Shown here: positions 38,514 to 51,840 of the stretch, one piece after another | Layout: every line of letters begins with the position of its first letter | Position numbering within the stretch: the stretch's first letter is position 1 | Source: Chiridota heheva | Lineage: Eukaryota; Echinodermata; Holothuroidea; Apodida; Chiridotidae | DNA length: 64,000 nucleotides | Direction of reading: 5' to 3' | Assembly: GCA_020152595.1 (NCBI GenBank) | Contig: JAIGNY010000077.1 | Span: forward strand, 601,501-665,500 | Translations under genes and position numbers: made by a program | Notes under the pieces: generated by a model | What the model saw: only the letters and a program-made list of their open reading frames with translations | Told to the model about the DNA's origin: nothing | Databases searched by the model: none

Positions 38514-38924
38514 CTAGACCCCTGTAATTTTGCTGGAAATGTTTCAATACTGGACTTAAAATATTCCAGCTGGATCTACCCGTTCTGCCAACAACAAAAT
38601 TATTCAGAGCTTGACATACTATCAACAATACTACAAGCATTTCCATACCGTTACTTGAAATTAATAACCAAAGCGTGCCAAAGGCCAAAAGAAAATCGCT
38701 CTCCTTCAGATGTTCTAATGAATTCCACAAATTTCATCGCACCAAGGCTAAGTGCTGCTGTAATATTCTTCTTCCCATACTTTTCAAAGATTTTCTATTT
38801 TTAATGAACATATGCTTGATTTCATTTTTAAACACAATTTTATTGCACAAGGTTATTTGTGATGTCAGTTAGTGGTTGGTATGGTAAGAATCACCCAATG
38901 TCAGCATTAAGATTTGGCTTGGTT

Positions 38925-39555
38925 TGTTGATGTTTAACAGCACTATGACAGTCAGAGTCAAATGTGCCAAGAGGGTGTTAATAAATTATGGTGTAAGATT
39001 TAGGATAGTGAGGAAAGGAAGGTTTGTATTAAAAGGAGAAAAGACGGAAAAACAGAAAGAGAAAAAAAAAAGAAAAAAAAAGGTGGTAAGTGAGGTTAGG
39101 TGTCTAAAAGAAAAGGGGGGGGGCGGGCGAAGGGGACAGTTAAATGTGGTGGAAGAGGTTGTTGTTGCGGAGGAAGTTGATGATGCTTGAGGAAGAATTG
39201 TTTTCGAAAAGGTCCGAGATTGAGGATAGTGAGAAGAGAAGAGATCTGGAGTTCTGGTATTAGAGACAGGCTACGATGATATGCTTGATGGAGAGATCGG
39301 TGTTACAAGTGGGGCAGAGAGGGGTGGGGGAGCCAGATAAAAGTGAATGAGAGAGGAGTGGCCGAGGCGGATGCGGGTGACAACAATGACTTCCCTGTGG
39401 TTGCGACTGTGTAGAGGGATGTTGGTCCCAACTTTGGGTTTGATGGTGTGGAGTTTGTTACTGGTTTCGTGATTCCAGGAGTTTTGCCAGGTTTTTTTTG
39501 TGTGGTTGGAGATGGAGAGACAGAGGTCTGAGTGTGGAATAGTCAGCATTAAGGT
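38925..39555 (-). mobile_element. LINE 3' fragment (ORF2 end plus 3' UTR)
   Basis: Runs on the minus strand from about 39555 to a 3' terminus at 38925, where gttaaacatcaacaaacca resembles the other LINE tails. It contains the ORF2 C-terminal region (next entry), then a region rich in CT/GA and poly(A). Confidence 0.65.
39271..39549 (-). pseudogene. Non-LTR retrotransposon ORF2 C-terminal fragment
   Basis: The minus-strand frame gives WQNSWNHETSNKLHTIKP and then REVIVVTRIRLGHSSLIHFY. After a -1 frameshift near 39320 the zinc-knuckle-like continuation PLCPTCNTDLSIKHII appears. From family knowledge, Jockey/CR1-type ORF2 proteins end with ..W......NKL..I.P, R.-RLGH..LTH, then C..C....T..HI. The frameshift and a stop soon after show it is dead. 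The reverse transcriptase domain is not in the window. Confidence 0.75.
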
Positions 39556-41174
39556 TTTCTATTTCTATCCTATCCTGTACAGTACATTTAAACAAGCTAT
39601 CTCAACAAATAATCAATCAGTGCCCAAGTTTTGCTGTTTCAGACTCTTCCACCCCGCCCCTTTTTGGTCTGCCCCGCCCCTCATCCGAAGAAAAAAAAAA
39701 AAAAATATATACATTTTTTTTTTAAATGACACATACAGTATGCTAGAGGGGTTTTTTTTCTTTTAAAAACTTATAATCTGAACCTCATACAGTAAGTGAG
39801 ATACATTACATGGATACAGAACACAGAATGATAGCAATGTAAGAAATTGTCCTGTTTTGGCTCATGAATGGTCCTTAATCATTCAGAATAGTTTCATTCT
39901 GAGTAGTATTACCTGCAATATCAGTCCCCTTAACAAGGTCCATACGTACAAGTTTACTCAACCCAATGCAAAGAAAACTGAAAGACCTACAAATATCCAG
40001 AAGTCTACAAAGTCAAAACCATTCATGAAACAATCAAAACTCCCATCAAAGTTGTTTTAGAACACTTTAATAAGAGCAGTGTTTACATCAAGATGCTGGA
40101 TTCAAAAATATCAAATCCCTTCCCCAAAAAATTATGAAGGAGGAAATTCCTGCAAAAAACATGAACGAAGAATTTTTCGCGGAACTGCTTCATAAGTTAC
40201 GGTACTTATGGTACCAGTTAGGCCGTGATCATATAGGTATTTAAATTTCAAAATGTGCAAAAATGTTGTAAAAAGTAAAAAAATCTAGATTAGAATGATT
40301 TTTTTTTCATCCCATACCAGCAAACTCTGATGAAAATTGGCAAAAGGAACAAAAAACAGGCCTAGTACAGGCCTCTCACTCGTTGGTGACATCATTGCAT
40401 GGTCAAAACAAATTGTGGACGTGGTGAAATATACAATGTAATATATGCAATCATGTTGTCTGCTAGTTGGGAATGTTATGTACTGTAGATATATGCAGGG
40501 ATCGGAATTGGAATGATCTGATTTAGGAACTTGTACACATGTCACGTCATAAAATTAAGTGTAGTGATAGTTGATTTTATTTTACATTTTATATCTACTG
40601 CTCTGCTCTGCATCGATCCTAAATCCCTGTTAAATAAGTCTCACTTCCAATTTCTTACAAATCATTCTCCGAGTAAAACAATAATAACCAGCAAAATGCA
40701 AAGGCTTTAAATACCTCAACACATGATGAAGAGACAGTTCTATAGTACAATAGAAAGACAACTGCTACATGCATGAACCTGTTTATTCATTATATCATCC
40801 ATGACAAGTTACTTTTCAGATTTAAGACTGCTTACCAATCAGTAATAATGTCACGGTGAAGAGAAAATTAAGACATCGGATGATTTAAACACTTCCCCCT
40901 TTTTATCAAAATCTACCAAAAATTACCCAAGGGGGGATATCTCCCTTACCCCGCCAAAAAAATTTTTTTTTTAAATTGAACTTTAGTGTGAACACTGATT
41001 AACACTTCAACATTTTATCAACAAAATAAAAACAAACAATTATAATATAAATAAACAATAATGGCAATGAACAACTATCATACAGGCCGACTGTACTTGG
41101 AACCCACAACTATCATATAGGCCGACTGTACTTTTGGAATCCACCAAACAAATCTTTCATAAAATCAAAATAAC

Positions 41175-41350
41175 CAATTATCAAATAAAAATAAAATTAT
41201 GTGACTGGCTCCATCAGCACTTGAATGACTGACTTTTACCAATTGACATTGTCTTTGCCTCCTTAAGTGTATGATCATATACATGTACTATAAACCTCCA
41301 TAAACTGAAAGTTGATGGTAGGAAAAGACACAGGACCTGTCAATTTGTGA
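41175..41350 (+). repeat. Near-identical duplicate of 31985-32165
   Basis: Same blocks as the copy at 31985, with an 8-9-base deletion near cagcacttgaatgactgact. Sequence 39560-41170 otherwise shows only A/T runs near 39690-39720 and nothing recognisable as a gene. Confidence 0.85.
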
Positions 41351-41589
41351 TGTTACCATCCCTATAGGCAACCAAAATAGAGGTTTGAAAATAGGTTTCT
41401 TTTTTGAAGGTTTTTCAAATTTGGTGAGCATGCAAGCAGCCTGCATTTCAAATGAAAAAAATATTTAATATTTATTCTCAATACTTTTAGTCAAACAGGA
41501 TACTTTATCAAATGCAATAAATATTGGGCTTCATACTTGCAGGCATTGCAGAATTACTGTAGTTTGTCGGTTTTCCATGCTCATCTTAA

Positions 41590-43195
41590 AGGAATATTCC
41601 CGTGAATTGTCATTTATATGATAGACGACTGACTATTAAAGAACAGAATGGTAAAAAATCATATTGTATCTTTTTCTTCATTTGTTTATGAGTTGTTGCG
41701 TGTAGATTACACTGTCCACATGTTGAAAAGTGACTGCCCAGTGCAATACACAGTGAGTGTGATGTCACAATTGAAAAGTGACTGATTATTGCAATACACA
41801 GTGAGTGTGATGTCAAAATTGAAAAAGGACCAACCAGTGCAATACACAGTGAGAGTGATGTCAAAATTGAAAAGTGACTAATCATTGCAATACACAGTGA
41901 AGTGTGATGTCAAAATTGAAAAGTGACTGATCATTGCAATACACAGTGAGTGTGATGTCAAATTTGAAAAGTAACTGACCATTACAATACACAGAAATGT
42001 GATGTCAAAATTGAAAAGTGACCGACCAGTGCAATACACAGTGAGTGTGATGTCAAAATTGAAAAGTGACTAATCATTGCAATACACAGTGAGTGTGATG
42101 TCAAAATTGAAAAGTGACTAATCAGTGTTGCAATACACAGTGAAGTGTGATGTCAAAATTTGTCAAAAAAGTGACAGTGCAATACACAGTAGTGTGATGT
42201 CAAAATTCAAAAATCATTGTGCAATACACAGTGAGTGTGATGTAAATTTGAAAAGTGACTGACCATTACAATACACAGTGCAATACACAGTGAGTGTGAT
42301 CAAAATTAAAGTGACCCGACCAGTGCAATACACAGTGAGTGTGATGTCAAAATTAAAAAGTGACCGACCAGTGCAATACACAGTGAGTGTGATGTCAAAA
42401 TTGAAAAGTGACTGACCAGTGCAATACACAGTGAGTGTGATGAGTGACTGACCATTGACCAGTGCAATACACAGTGAGTGTGATGTCAAAATTGAAAAGT
42501 GACCCGAACAGTGAGTGTGATGACATACAGTGAGTGTGACCAGTGTGAGTGTGATGTCAAAATTGCAATACACAGTGAGTGTGATGTCAAAATTGAAAAG
42601 TGACTGACCAGTGAAGTGTGATGTCAAAATTGAAAAGTGACTGACCATTGCAATACACAGTGAGTGTGATGTCAAGTGTTACCAGTGAGTGTGACACAGT
42701 GAGTGTGATTGACAAAAGTGACCAACCAGTGCAATACACAGTGAGTGTGATGTCACTGACCATTGCAACACACAGTGTGATGTCAAAATTGAAAAGTGAC
42801 CGACCAGTGCAACACACAGTGAGTGTGATGTCAAAATTGAAAAGTGACTGACCATTGCAACACACAGTGAGTGTGATGTCAAAATTGAAAGTGACCGACC
42901 AGTGCAACACACAGTGAGTGTGATGTCAAAATTGAAAAGTGACCGACCAGTGCAACACACAGTGAGTGTGATGTCAAAATTGAAAAGTGACCGACCAGTG
43001 CAATACACAGTGAGTGTGATGTCAAAATTGAAAAGTGACCGACCAGTGCAATACACAGTGAGTGTGATGTCAAAATTGAAAAGTGACCGACCAGTGCAAT
43101 ACACAGTGAGTGTGATGTCAAGATTGCAGATCCAAGACTTATTTCTTTTTATGTATTCCTATGAAGGAAAAAAGTTACATTATATTCTATAAATA
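41590..43195. mobile_element. MITE family B copy carrying an internal satellite
   Basis: Starts TTAA-AGGAATATTCCCGTGAA (TTAA at 41587-41590), then atatgatagacgactgacta and ttaaagaacagaatggtaaa. After the 48-bp array it continues with gatgtcaagattgcagatcc, aagacttatttctttttatg. The intact B copy reads gatgtcatcaaggcagagcc, aagacaattcttatgttttt at the same place. A right arm was not found. Confidence 0.75.
41722..43122. repeat. 48-bp minisatellite, about 29 copies
   Basis: Unit: cacagtgagtgtgatgtcaa, aattgaaaagtgaccgacca, gtgcaata. The region 42150-42720 has many truncated units; 42780-43120 is regular. Compared with the MITE B interior (aaaagtgacc..., tagtgtcaaatgtgatgtca) the unit is an expanded version of that segment. 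Confidence 0.96.
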
Positions 43196-43539
43196 TATAT
43201 TTTTGAGCAATTTTCTCCCGAAACCTTTCACTATCTGACTATGATTATTTTATTATTGTTTGAGTTACACTATATCAAAGCAGACATCTGAAAGACCTCC
43301 ACAAACCTTTACAAAACTAGTAATACTGTACATCAAAATGTAAGGAGAAATTTTATATCTATATTTTGTTTAAAAACAACAAACAAAACTGTTCCAATTT
43401 GCAATATATTGTAAACCAACTGCAGCTTTTAGAAACTATTTTGACAGAGTGCCTGACTGTCTAAAACGATTGTTTTTTTTTGATATTGGATCATAAACAA
43501 ATCAATATTAAACTTGCAAAGAGGACCCATGCCATACCA

Positions 43540-43850
43540 GACCCATAGTCAGGGATTGAAAGTGGGGGTTCATCCGAGGGAACAAACCCCCTTTTGTTGA
43601 GAAAATGCCCATTTGAGAAACAAACCCCCTTTTGTTGAGAAAGTGCCCATTTTGAAATCTTAAAATATCATAAGCATCCTGAATTTCACAATTTGTTGCT
43701 CTTTTATACAAGAAACAAACCCTACTTTCAAATTCCTAAACCCTCTTTTGTTGAGAAAGTGCCCTTTTAAAATCTAACAAAATAATAAGCACTCAGAATT
43801 TCAAAATTTTGCACTTTTATACGAAAAATGAACCCCTTTTCAAATTCCTG
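43540..43850. repeat. Short irregular tandem repeat with ccttttgttgagaaa motif
   Basis: Three or four copies of accctcttttgttgagaaag, tgcccattttgaaatct-type units, spaced 60-130 bp. Sequence 43195-43540 and 43860-44620 holds nothing recognisable. Confidence 0.6.
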
Positions 43851-44627
43851 GCTACAGGCCAGTATACAAACATAGTCTACAGCTGAATATGAGGAATAAG
43901 TTTTTAAGAATTACATTACTGTACACATTATACGTGTCTTTGGCCAAAATAAAATGTATGTACTGTACCGTACAGTTAGAGACAACCATTAGATATAAAA
44001 GTGCCAACCATACAATAGGGGTCTCATTAAACGGCAGTACCATTGCTAGTACCAGTACGTAGGAGCAAAAGTATTTTGAAACTTCCTTGTACTGGCATTC
44101 TTTCACAAAGTTGTGGTCTCGGAACACACCCTATCAATGTCATTATACTATGTCAAACTTTTATAAATGTTAATGACAAAACAAATTCCGAAAACAAAAA
44201 ATAATCTTGTTTGATGATCAAATGGAATAAAGTTTAGGAACACACAAGCTTCACTCGATGCCCTGGAACCTATGTCATAATTGAGTGCCTGGCATAGATG
44301 CAAGTTCACAGGATAATTGCTTAGTTACGTCAACTCCCTGGTTACGTATAGGCCAGCTACATGTACTGAACCGTAGCAACGAACATCAACAGGGACTCCC
44401 CAAATTTTCAACGAAATATATCCTGAGTGATGGATGATCATACATTAATCCACCTAATTAATTTTTCAAGTTTAAAATAAAACAGATTTCCAATAGTAAA
44501 AAACATTAAAAATAATAAATGGCATGAAATTTGTTATTCATATCCGTCCTTGAAATCTCCCTCAAACAATTTGGTTTTGAACTTCAGAACAGCTACTTGG
44601 AAATATCATGGAGCTTTTCTGGGATTA

Positions 44628-45482
44628 GTGACCCACCAATTGGCAGTGACCCACCAATTGGCAGTGCCCCACCAAGTGCCCGGCAGTGCCCCAGTGACCC
44701 ACCAGTGCCCCACGGCGGCAGTGCCCCACCGGCGGCAGTGACCCACCGGTGACCCCGGCGGCAGTGACCCACGGCAGTGACCCACCGGCAGTGACCCACC
44801 GGCGGCAGTGACCCACCGGCGGCAGTGACCCACCGGCGGCAGAGACCCACCGGCGGCAGTGCCCCACCGGCGGCAGTGCCCCACCGGCGGCAGTGCCCCA
44901 CCGGCGGCAGTGACCCACCGGCGGCAGTGACCCACCGGCGGTAGTGACCACCGGGCGGCAGTGACCCACGGGCGGTGACCCACCGCGGCAGTGACCCACC
45001 CAGTGACCCCGGCGGCAGTGACCCACCCGGCAGAGACCCACCGGCGTGACCCACGGCGGCAGTGCCCCACGGCGGCAGTGCCCCACAGTGCCCCACCGGA
45101 CGGTGACCCACCGGCAGAGACCCACGGTGCAGTGCCCCACGGCGGCAGTGCCCCACCGGCGGCAGTGACCCACCGGCGGCAGTGACCCACGGCAGTGACC
45201 GGCGGCAGTGACCCACCGGTGACCCACGGCAGTGACCCACCGGCGGCAGTGACCCACCGGCGTGACCCAGTGACCCCCGGGCAGTGACCCACCGGCGGCA
45301 GTGACCCACCGGCGGCAGTGACCCACCGGCGGCAGTGACCCACCGGCGGCAGTGACCCACCGGCGGCAGTGACCCACCGGCGGCAGTGACCCACCGGCGG
45401 CAGTGACCCACCGGCGGCAGTGACCCACCGGCGGCAGTGCCCGGCAGTGACCCACCGGCGGCAGTGACCCACCGGCAGTGAC
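44628..45482. repeat. 17-bp GC-rich minisatellite, about 50 copies
   Basis: Unit agtgacccaccggcggc. The left edge has an 18-bp AT-richer form (agtgacccaccaattggc). GC and CpG content is far above the surroundings. Reading frames of 270-310 codons here are artefacts of a stop-free unit. Confidence 0.97.
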
Positions 45483-46554
45483 CATTAATATCAGTGACAA
45501 ATCTTGAAGAAAAAGTGACCCATCCTTATATAATGTGATTGTTGAATCAGTGAAATTTGGGTGACCCAATCCAAAATGAAATGAAAGTACAGGCAGTGTT
45601 TATCTTAGTCCAAACAGTTAATATCTGGTTTAGTGAACTTTGACCAATTGTCAACGATAATATACTATTCAGATCTCGAACACACCTATTTCTTCTTTAC
45701 AGTATACTTTCTTGACTTGCAGATTGTGATCAGCTCACAGATACACAATCAACACAATACAGGAGGAAAATAGAATCCTAGCTAATATCATTGATAATTG
45801 ATAGCCTGCATTTAAAACAACATTAAAACTTTCACGCACACTGTACAGTGCGTTCATCATGCATAGGGCCCATGTACTAGCCTATATGTGTTTATGTACA
45901 GCATTACGGGCATGTTGAATCATTCGGAAGTAAGTATCAAAGTTGTATTATTTTATTTTTATTTATGAGTAATTCAAAATGATTTTTGTTTGAAACAAAA
46001 CTTTGAATCGCATCAGAGAGGTAAGATGATCATGATTTTCATTTATGTTAATGAAAAACACTGGTGTAAAATTCCACATGCTTTATCTAAATCTTATGAC
46101 GCAGGTACAACCAGTGTAGTAAGAAATTCCAGCCATGGCGTAATATACGACAAATTTGACGTTAATGCTATCTCTGTCTAGGTGTAATCAACTTCACTTT
46201 CTTTTCAAAATGGAAAGGAGAGGTACTGTATCAGTTTGCTAACTCAAGAAGTTTCACTCTTTAATGACTTGTTATTCTCACCAAATTAGAAGAAATGAAA
46301 GTCTTAAATTTTCAAAGTAAAAATTGCAGTATTAAGCTTTATTTATTATCACATAGAAAGAATTATAAAAGTGAAGACTAGCATGAAAATACAATACCAC
46401 ACATGTATATTAAGCCTCAGAGAAATCTGTTTATTTTTATTTCTGATAAAAATGTAATTTACATAAATACCCATCTCCTTCCATTTACCTTTCAGGAAAG
46501 ATTCGCATAAATCACTGGGCTTTTTATCTTAATGTATCAAAATAAAAATACTAT

Positions 46555-47640
46555 CACATTTACCCTCCATGACCCACCACATTTACCGTCTATAACCCAC
46601 CACATTTACCCTCCATCACCCACCACATTTACCCTCCACGACCCACTACATTTACCCTTCATGACCCACCACATTTACCCCTCATGGTCAACCATATTTA
46701 CCCTTTATGACACACCATTTACCCTACATGATCCACCACATTTACCCTACATGTCCACCACATTTATCCTACATGACCACATTTACCCTACATTACCCAT
46801 CAAATTTACTCTACATGACCTATCACATTTACCCTACATGACCCACCACACTTACTCTACATGACCCACCACATTTACCCTCTATGACCCACCACATTTG
46901 CCCTACATGACCCACCATTTGCCGTACATGACCCACCACATTTACCCTACATGACCCACCACATTTGCCCTACATGACCCACCACATTTACCCTACATGA
47001 CCCACCACATTTACCCTCCATGACCCACCACATTTGCCCTACATGACCCACCACATTTACCCTACATGATCCACTACATTTATCCTACATGACCACCACA
47101 TACCCTACATTACCCATCAAATTTACTCTACATGACCCATCACATTTACCCTACATGACCCACCACACTTACTCTACATGACCCACCACATTTACCCTCT
47201 ATGACCCACCACATTTGCCCTACATAATCCACCACATTTACTCTACATTACCCATCACATTTACTCTACATGACCCACCACATTTACCCATGACCCATCA
47301 CATTTACCCTACATGATCACCACATTTACTCTACATGACCCACCACATTTACTCTACATGACCCACCACATTTACTCTACATGACCCACCACATTTACTC
47401 TACATGACCCACCACATTTACCCTACATGACCCACCACATTTACTCTACATGACCCACCACATTTACCCTACATGACCCACCACATTTACCCTACATGAT
47501 CCACCACATTTACCCTACATTACCCATCACATTTACCCTATGTGACCCACCATATTTACCGTACGTGACCCACCACATTAACCTTACGTGACCCACCACA
47601 TTTACCTTACATGACCAACCACATTTACCAACCCCACTCA
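46555..47640. repeat. 23-bp minisatellite, about 47 copies
   Basis: Unit acatttaccctacatgaccc plus acc, with ctc/cta and tac/cac variants; the copies from 46740-46900 recur in 47070-47220 as a block. Copies decay at the right end to 47640 and beyond. Sequence 45490-46550 holds nothing recognisable. Confidence 0.96.
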
Positions 47641-47861
47641 CCTTCTAAACTCCACCACAATTTACCTTCCATGCCCAAACAGATTTGCCCCAATAATAAA
47701 GCATCATTTATCTTCCACGTTCCACTCCATTTACATTACCTTGGTAATCCACACAAACTCATGATCCATCTATTTACCCTTCAGATAAGATCCACTTGAC
47801 ATTCACTAATACCCATAAACTAATGTTTGCTATTGATTGAAGATGTTTAAAAGTGTGTTAT

Positions 47862-48715
47862 AGGTTCAAACATCACTTGATTCTTTCTCCTTCTTTTTTA
47901 ATTTACAGCTTCAAAATTTCAAGAATTGTTGTCCAAAATTTGGTAAAATATAACAATATTATTTAATTCTATAACAATTGCTGAATTGGAAAATGTATAG
48001 ATCTGAAGTCTGTAAGTCTGTAAATCGGAAGGATTTAGACATATTAACCATTATATGGTTCATGAATCGGAATACTTGTCTAAAATAATGTGAAAAGCAA
48101 AAGTTCCTAATGGAGGCTATCATGTTTGTGCTGCTAAGAATAAGATATGTAACTATTTTTAGTATAAATTAGACCAGATGGCCCAAATTCACACCCAGTC
48201 TTCAGCAAATCAGTGGCAAGTGTCCCATTGTATGTTTTTTTAGAACCCAAATTAAAGGCGCACCGCGAGCGAAATTTAGGGTATTTTGCTTGATGTTTGT
48301 GTTGCTTTCTTTAATCTGTCAATAAAAATTTTTTTTTTTTTTAAATCTCTGTCAGTCTGTAAAAGCATCAAAGGGGCACTTGTTGAACTTTACAAAGAAA
48401 AAAGGCAAATAATAGGTTTTGCCCTGCATGGCCCATTTCAAAGATGCCCCACTAATGAAATTTAAAAAGGCCCTATTTTAGAGAGTTAGTACAAATTATA
48501 AGCTGGGAAAACAAAGGTAAGAAGAGGCGAAGTCTTTTTAAGTATGAAAAAGTCCAATATTGTCCAATACCAACTTTGTTTTAGGGAAAAATTCAGTTTT
48601 GTGTATGTACGCAAAGCGCATGAAATTTCACATTTTTAGTCTTTTCAGGGCAATATTTTTATTACTTTCTTTAATTAAAAATCATTTTTTCAAAAATCAA
48701 TTATTCTATGTTAAT
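47862..48715 (+). repeat. Dispersed repeat S, copy 1 (about 850 bp)
   Basis: Same order of blocks as 55303-56245: ataggttc-aacat, aattgga-aaatgtatagat, aataatgtgaaaagcaaa, ggaggctatcat, ttcagc-aatcagtggcaag, tttgccctgcatggcccatt, agctgggaaaacaaaggtaa and gaagaggcgaag. No coding capacity recognised. Confidence 0.8.
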
Positions 48716-48744
48716 TAATGTCCATCTGAAAACTTAGCTGTAAA

Positions 48745-49001
<257 letters not shown>

Positions 49002-50087
49002 TGTATGTTTATTGCCTTCTGTAAGTTATACCAGCAATTGTCTATGCATGGAATAGCATAGATAAATTAAATAGAATCAAAGATTTCAAATCAGCCTGGC
49101 ATACACAGATCATTCAAAGAATATGAATCATCTTCAGAACGAACAGTAACATGAATCATCATTGTAATAATGAGTTTGCCATACCACAGTGTATGATATG
49201 CTTGGTTCTACAGTAATTAAAGTACAACATAAAAAGCATAAATTACAAGTAGGAAGTAAAGGAATGTCATCACAGCAAAACTATCCTATTGTAGATAAAC
49301 CCAGGAACCAACAACAGTGACTGATCTACGCTGCACAATATACCTGTGTTTTTACTGTGAGTTGAACAAAAGAAGGAGAACAAGCAACGACTATTTATTT
49401 TGGGTTTATTCTGTAAATACTGTTTAATAGTACATGTAGGAAATGCACAAACTCCAATCATATTCAAGCAATGGTTTCAAATAGGCCTTATTTATGATAA
49501 TTATTCAATTGTCTAACATGTCCTATTGGCAATTGACAACATTGGTCTTGCCCCACCCACTCTTCCTACCAGAAATTGTGATGAAGCCAAAATATCAAAT
49601 GAATTCACAATACATGTTCTTACTAAAATGGAGCCCTGCATATATCTATGTATTTGATTGTGTTTCTACAGTAGCAAAAGCAAATAATGACACAGTGTGC
49701 ATGTTGACTGGAATAACATGGTAAAATACAGTATAAACATTTGACTAAAGCATTGCACAGTTTCTATTTTAAGTGTGCATTTATATATTTGTTAAATTAC
49801 AAAGATGCATAAAATTGAATACAATGATGTAAAAGTGCAATGACTTTCTGAGAACAAGCAACTTCCGTTGTCTGTGTGTTCTCTGGGTAGATTTTGGTGT
49901 TCTAGAATTTGTTAGGACAATGATTTAATGAATCAAAATCAAATTAATATACTGTAGTTTCAAAGGTCAAAGTAAATATGGTAAGCCTCAAACCAAACTT
50001 ATATTTTTACAACATTGCATGAAAACAAATGATTAATGTCTTCCAGTACAGTAAGAATTGTGTTATTAAAGGTGAACTAGATCCATA

Positions 50088-50277
50088 AGCATAGGTAGGA
50101 TTTGCTTACGAAAGTAAAAGGAGGGGAGGGAGGGGGCAAAGTCAAAAGTGGGGAATAAAATCACAAAATCATACTAAAATGCAAAACTCACCATACAAAA
50201 ATACAAATTTGGAAAAAGTATGGGGGTAAAGGGGAAGTCCCCCTTGCCCTTCAAATCCTGCCTGCGCCCATAAGTCC
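50088..50277. mobile_element. Short inverted-repeat element (about 190 bp)
   Basis: Left cataggtaggatttgctta; right caaatcctgcctgcgcccat. The ends are imperfect reverse complements around ggatttg/caaatcc. A similar design is at 53394-53597. G-rich centre. Confidence 0.4.
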
Positions 50278-50489
50278 ATGGCATCTTTTTGGTGAATTTT
50301 TCAAATATTCAGTGACCTGTTTTATCCGCAAAAGTGATAAATGTTATTGTTTATTAATCTATGGGTATAAATGAGGATTTTACAGAAGTTTTGAAGCTCT
50401 CCACTTAGGTGAAAAAGCTTTGAACCTTTGATCAATATTTAAAGTCCCTAGAAAATTGGGCACTCCCTTTCTGGTCGAGTGCCCCTTTA

Positions 50490-50660
50490 CAGGATTAGTT
50501 CAGTGGTCATACAACTTCATCTCACATGAAAGTGAGACTTTAAAAGAAACAAAAATACATGCATTAGTAAAAAATTGAGAGAAGAGTTTCCAAGGATGTT
50601 TGTATATACTGTATATATATGGGGTTTTTTTTTTTTTTTTTTTTTTTTGGAGGGGGGCAC
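50490..50660. mobile_element. MITE family A fragment with T run
   Basis: acaggattagttcagtggtc, atacaacttcatctcacatg and actttaaaagaaacaaa match the A arm; a T run of more than 20 bases follows at about 50626. Sequence 50660-51600 holds nothing recognisable. Confidence 0.6.
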
Positions 50661-51744
50661 TTTGACACTTAAAAATCCATTGTATTTTCTAGTCTTATTG
50701 TACATAAAAATATTTTATAAATCCTTCTAGCATCCCAATAAAAAAATATATACAAAAAGTGGACTAAAGAAAGTGGACTAAATTTGAACAGTTCTTCATG
50801 GGAGGGGGGTCTAGGAGGTCACCCTGGATTGTCACTGGAGCCCTGCATTCAAATTTGTCTAGCTAGAACCCTGCTATGCTCATAGTTCATTTCACCTTTT
50901 CCCAGCAGCAAAGACAAACAATGCCAGCATTGATTACGGTTACTACTTATATTACAAAGGATTGCCATTATATTCAGATGTGTGTCACTAAAAATACATG
51001 TACCTATGTAACACCAGCGGGAGTAGTTGTTATCTTGAAGGAGCCTTGGAGAGGTAAAACATTTATACAGTTTTGTGGTTTGGGAAACAAAGAAATATAT
51101 ATCTTTTACTCCGACCGGCCCTGCTCCATTTGAGGGCCAGTTGAGATGTTCCTGGTTTTAAGCCGAAAGCCATTTCTAATGTGTATAAAACGTGTATACA
51201 TGTGCAATCAAGCATACCAATTAGAGGTACATGTAGGCTTAAGATAGATTTCATTGTTCATGTGAAACAGCTACATTACTGTAGTTTAAATTGGCAGAAA
51301 GTCAAAGCATAAAATCCTAATGTGAAAAAAAACACCAAAAACCATGTCTATGAATGTTGAATCTTTCAATCTGAAAATATTCATGTCTATCACTTTGTAT
51401 AGTTTTTGGATATTGGTAACATGTACCTCATCAAAATGTGGAAAAAACATTCTCACAAATTGCAAGACAAGAATACAACAAATTTTGGAAGATAGACAAG
51501 CACTTATTATGCTGTTGCTTGCTTGATGCTTAAAGAAGTAATCTAATCCTGATTAGTCAGATAACATATGACTGTGTACTGTAGCCATATGCATATATAT
51601 TTTATTTCACTCAAATGATGTTTTATTGCATATCAAACATGCTCCTCCATCGTGTAATATGTGATGTAAACTTTTTCTCTTGCTGGTGACTTCTTGTCTC
51701 TCGAGGAAGATCGCAAGTGCGAATATCTTAAAACTAACACTCAC

Positions 51745-51840
51745 CAGGGTAATTTGGCCTGAGCTGTGCGTTACTTGTGTATGCCCGTCGCGAGTCAGAC
51801 GGACAAAGTTTTCAAGATAAACAATTAGCACCGAAAATCA
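51745..51840 (-). other. Candidate alternative or non-coding first exon (weak)
   Basis: On the minus strand a CpG-bearing stretch (cgtctgactcgcgacggg) ends at CTG|GTGAGT (51745/51744). It lies about 1 kb inside CAMTA intron 1. No ATG-initiated frame and no convincing acceptor, so at best an untranslated first exon. Confidence 0.2.

Noticed and set aside
41610..43192. Open frames with ILTSHSLCIALVGHFS repeats
   Set aside because: Translation of the 48-bp array; frames break at truncated units.
44593..45569. Overlapping 270-314-codon frames rich in GHCRRWVTAAGG
   Set aside because: The 17-bp GC-rich unit has no stop in any minus-strand frame. All three frames are open with the same peptide, the signature of a tandem repeat.
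50876..51133. 85-codon plus-strand frame as a gene
   Set aside because: No family resemblance, no splice or start signals, and length expected by chance.
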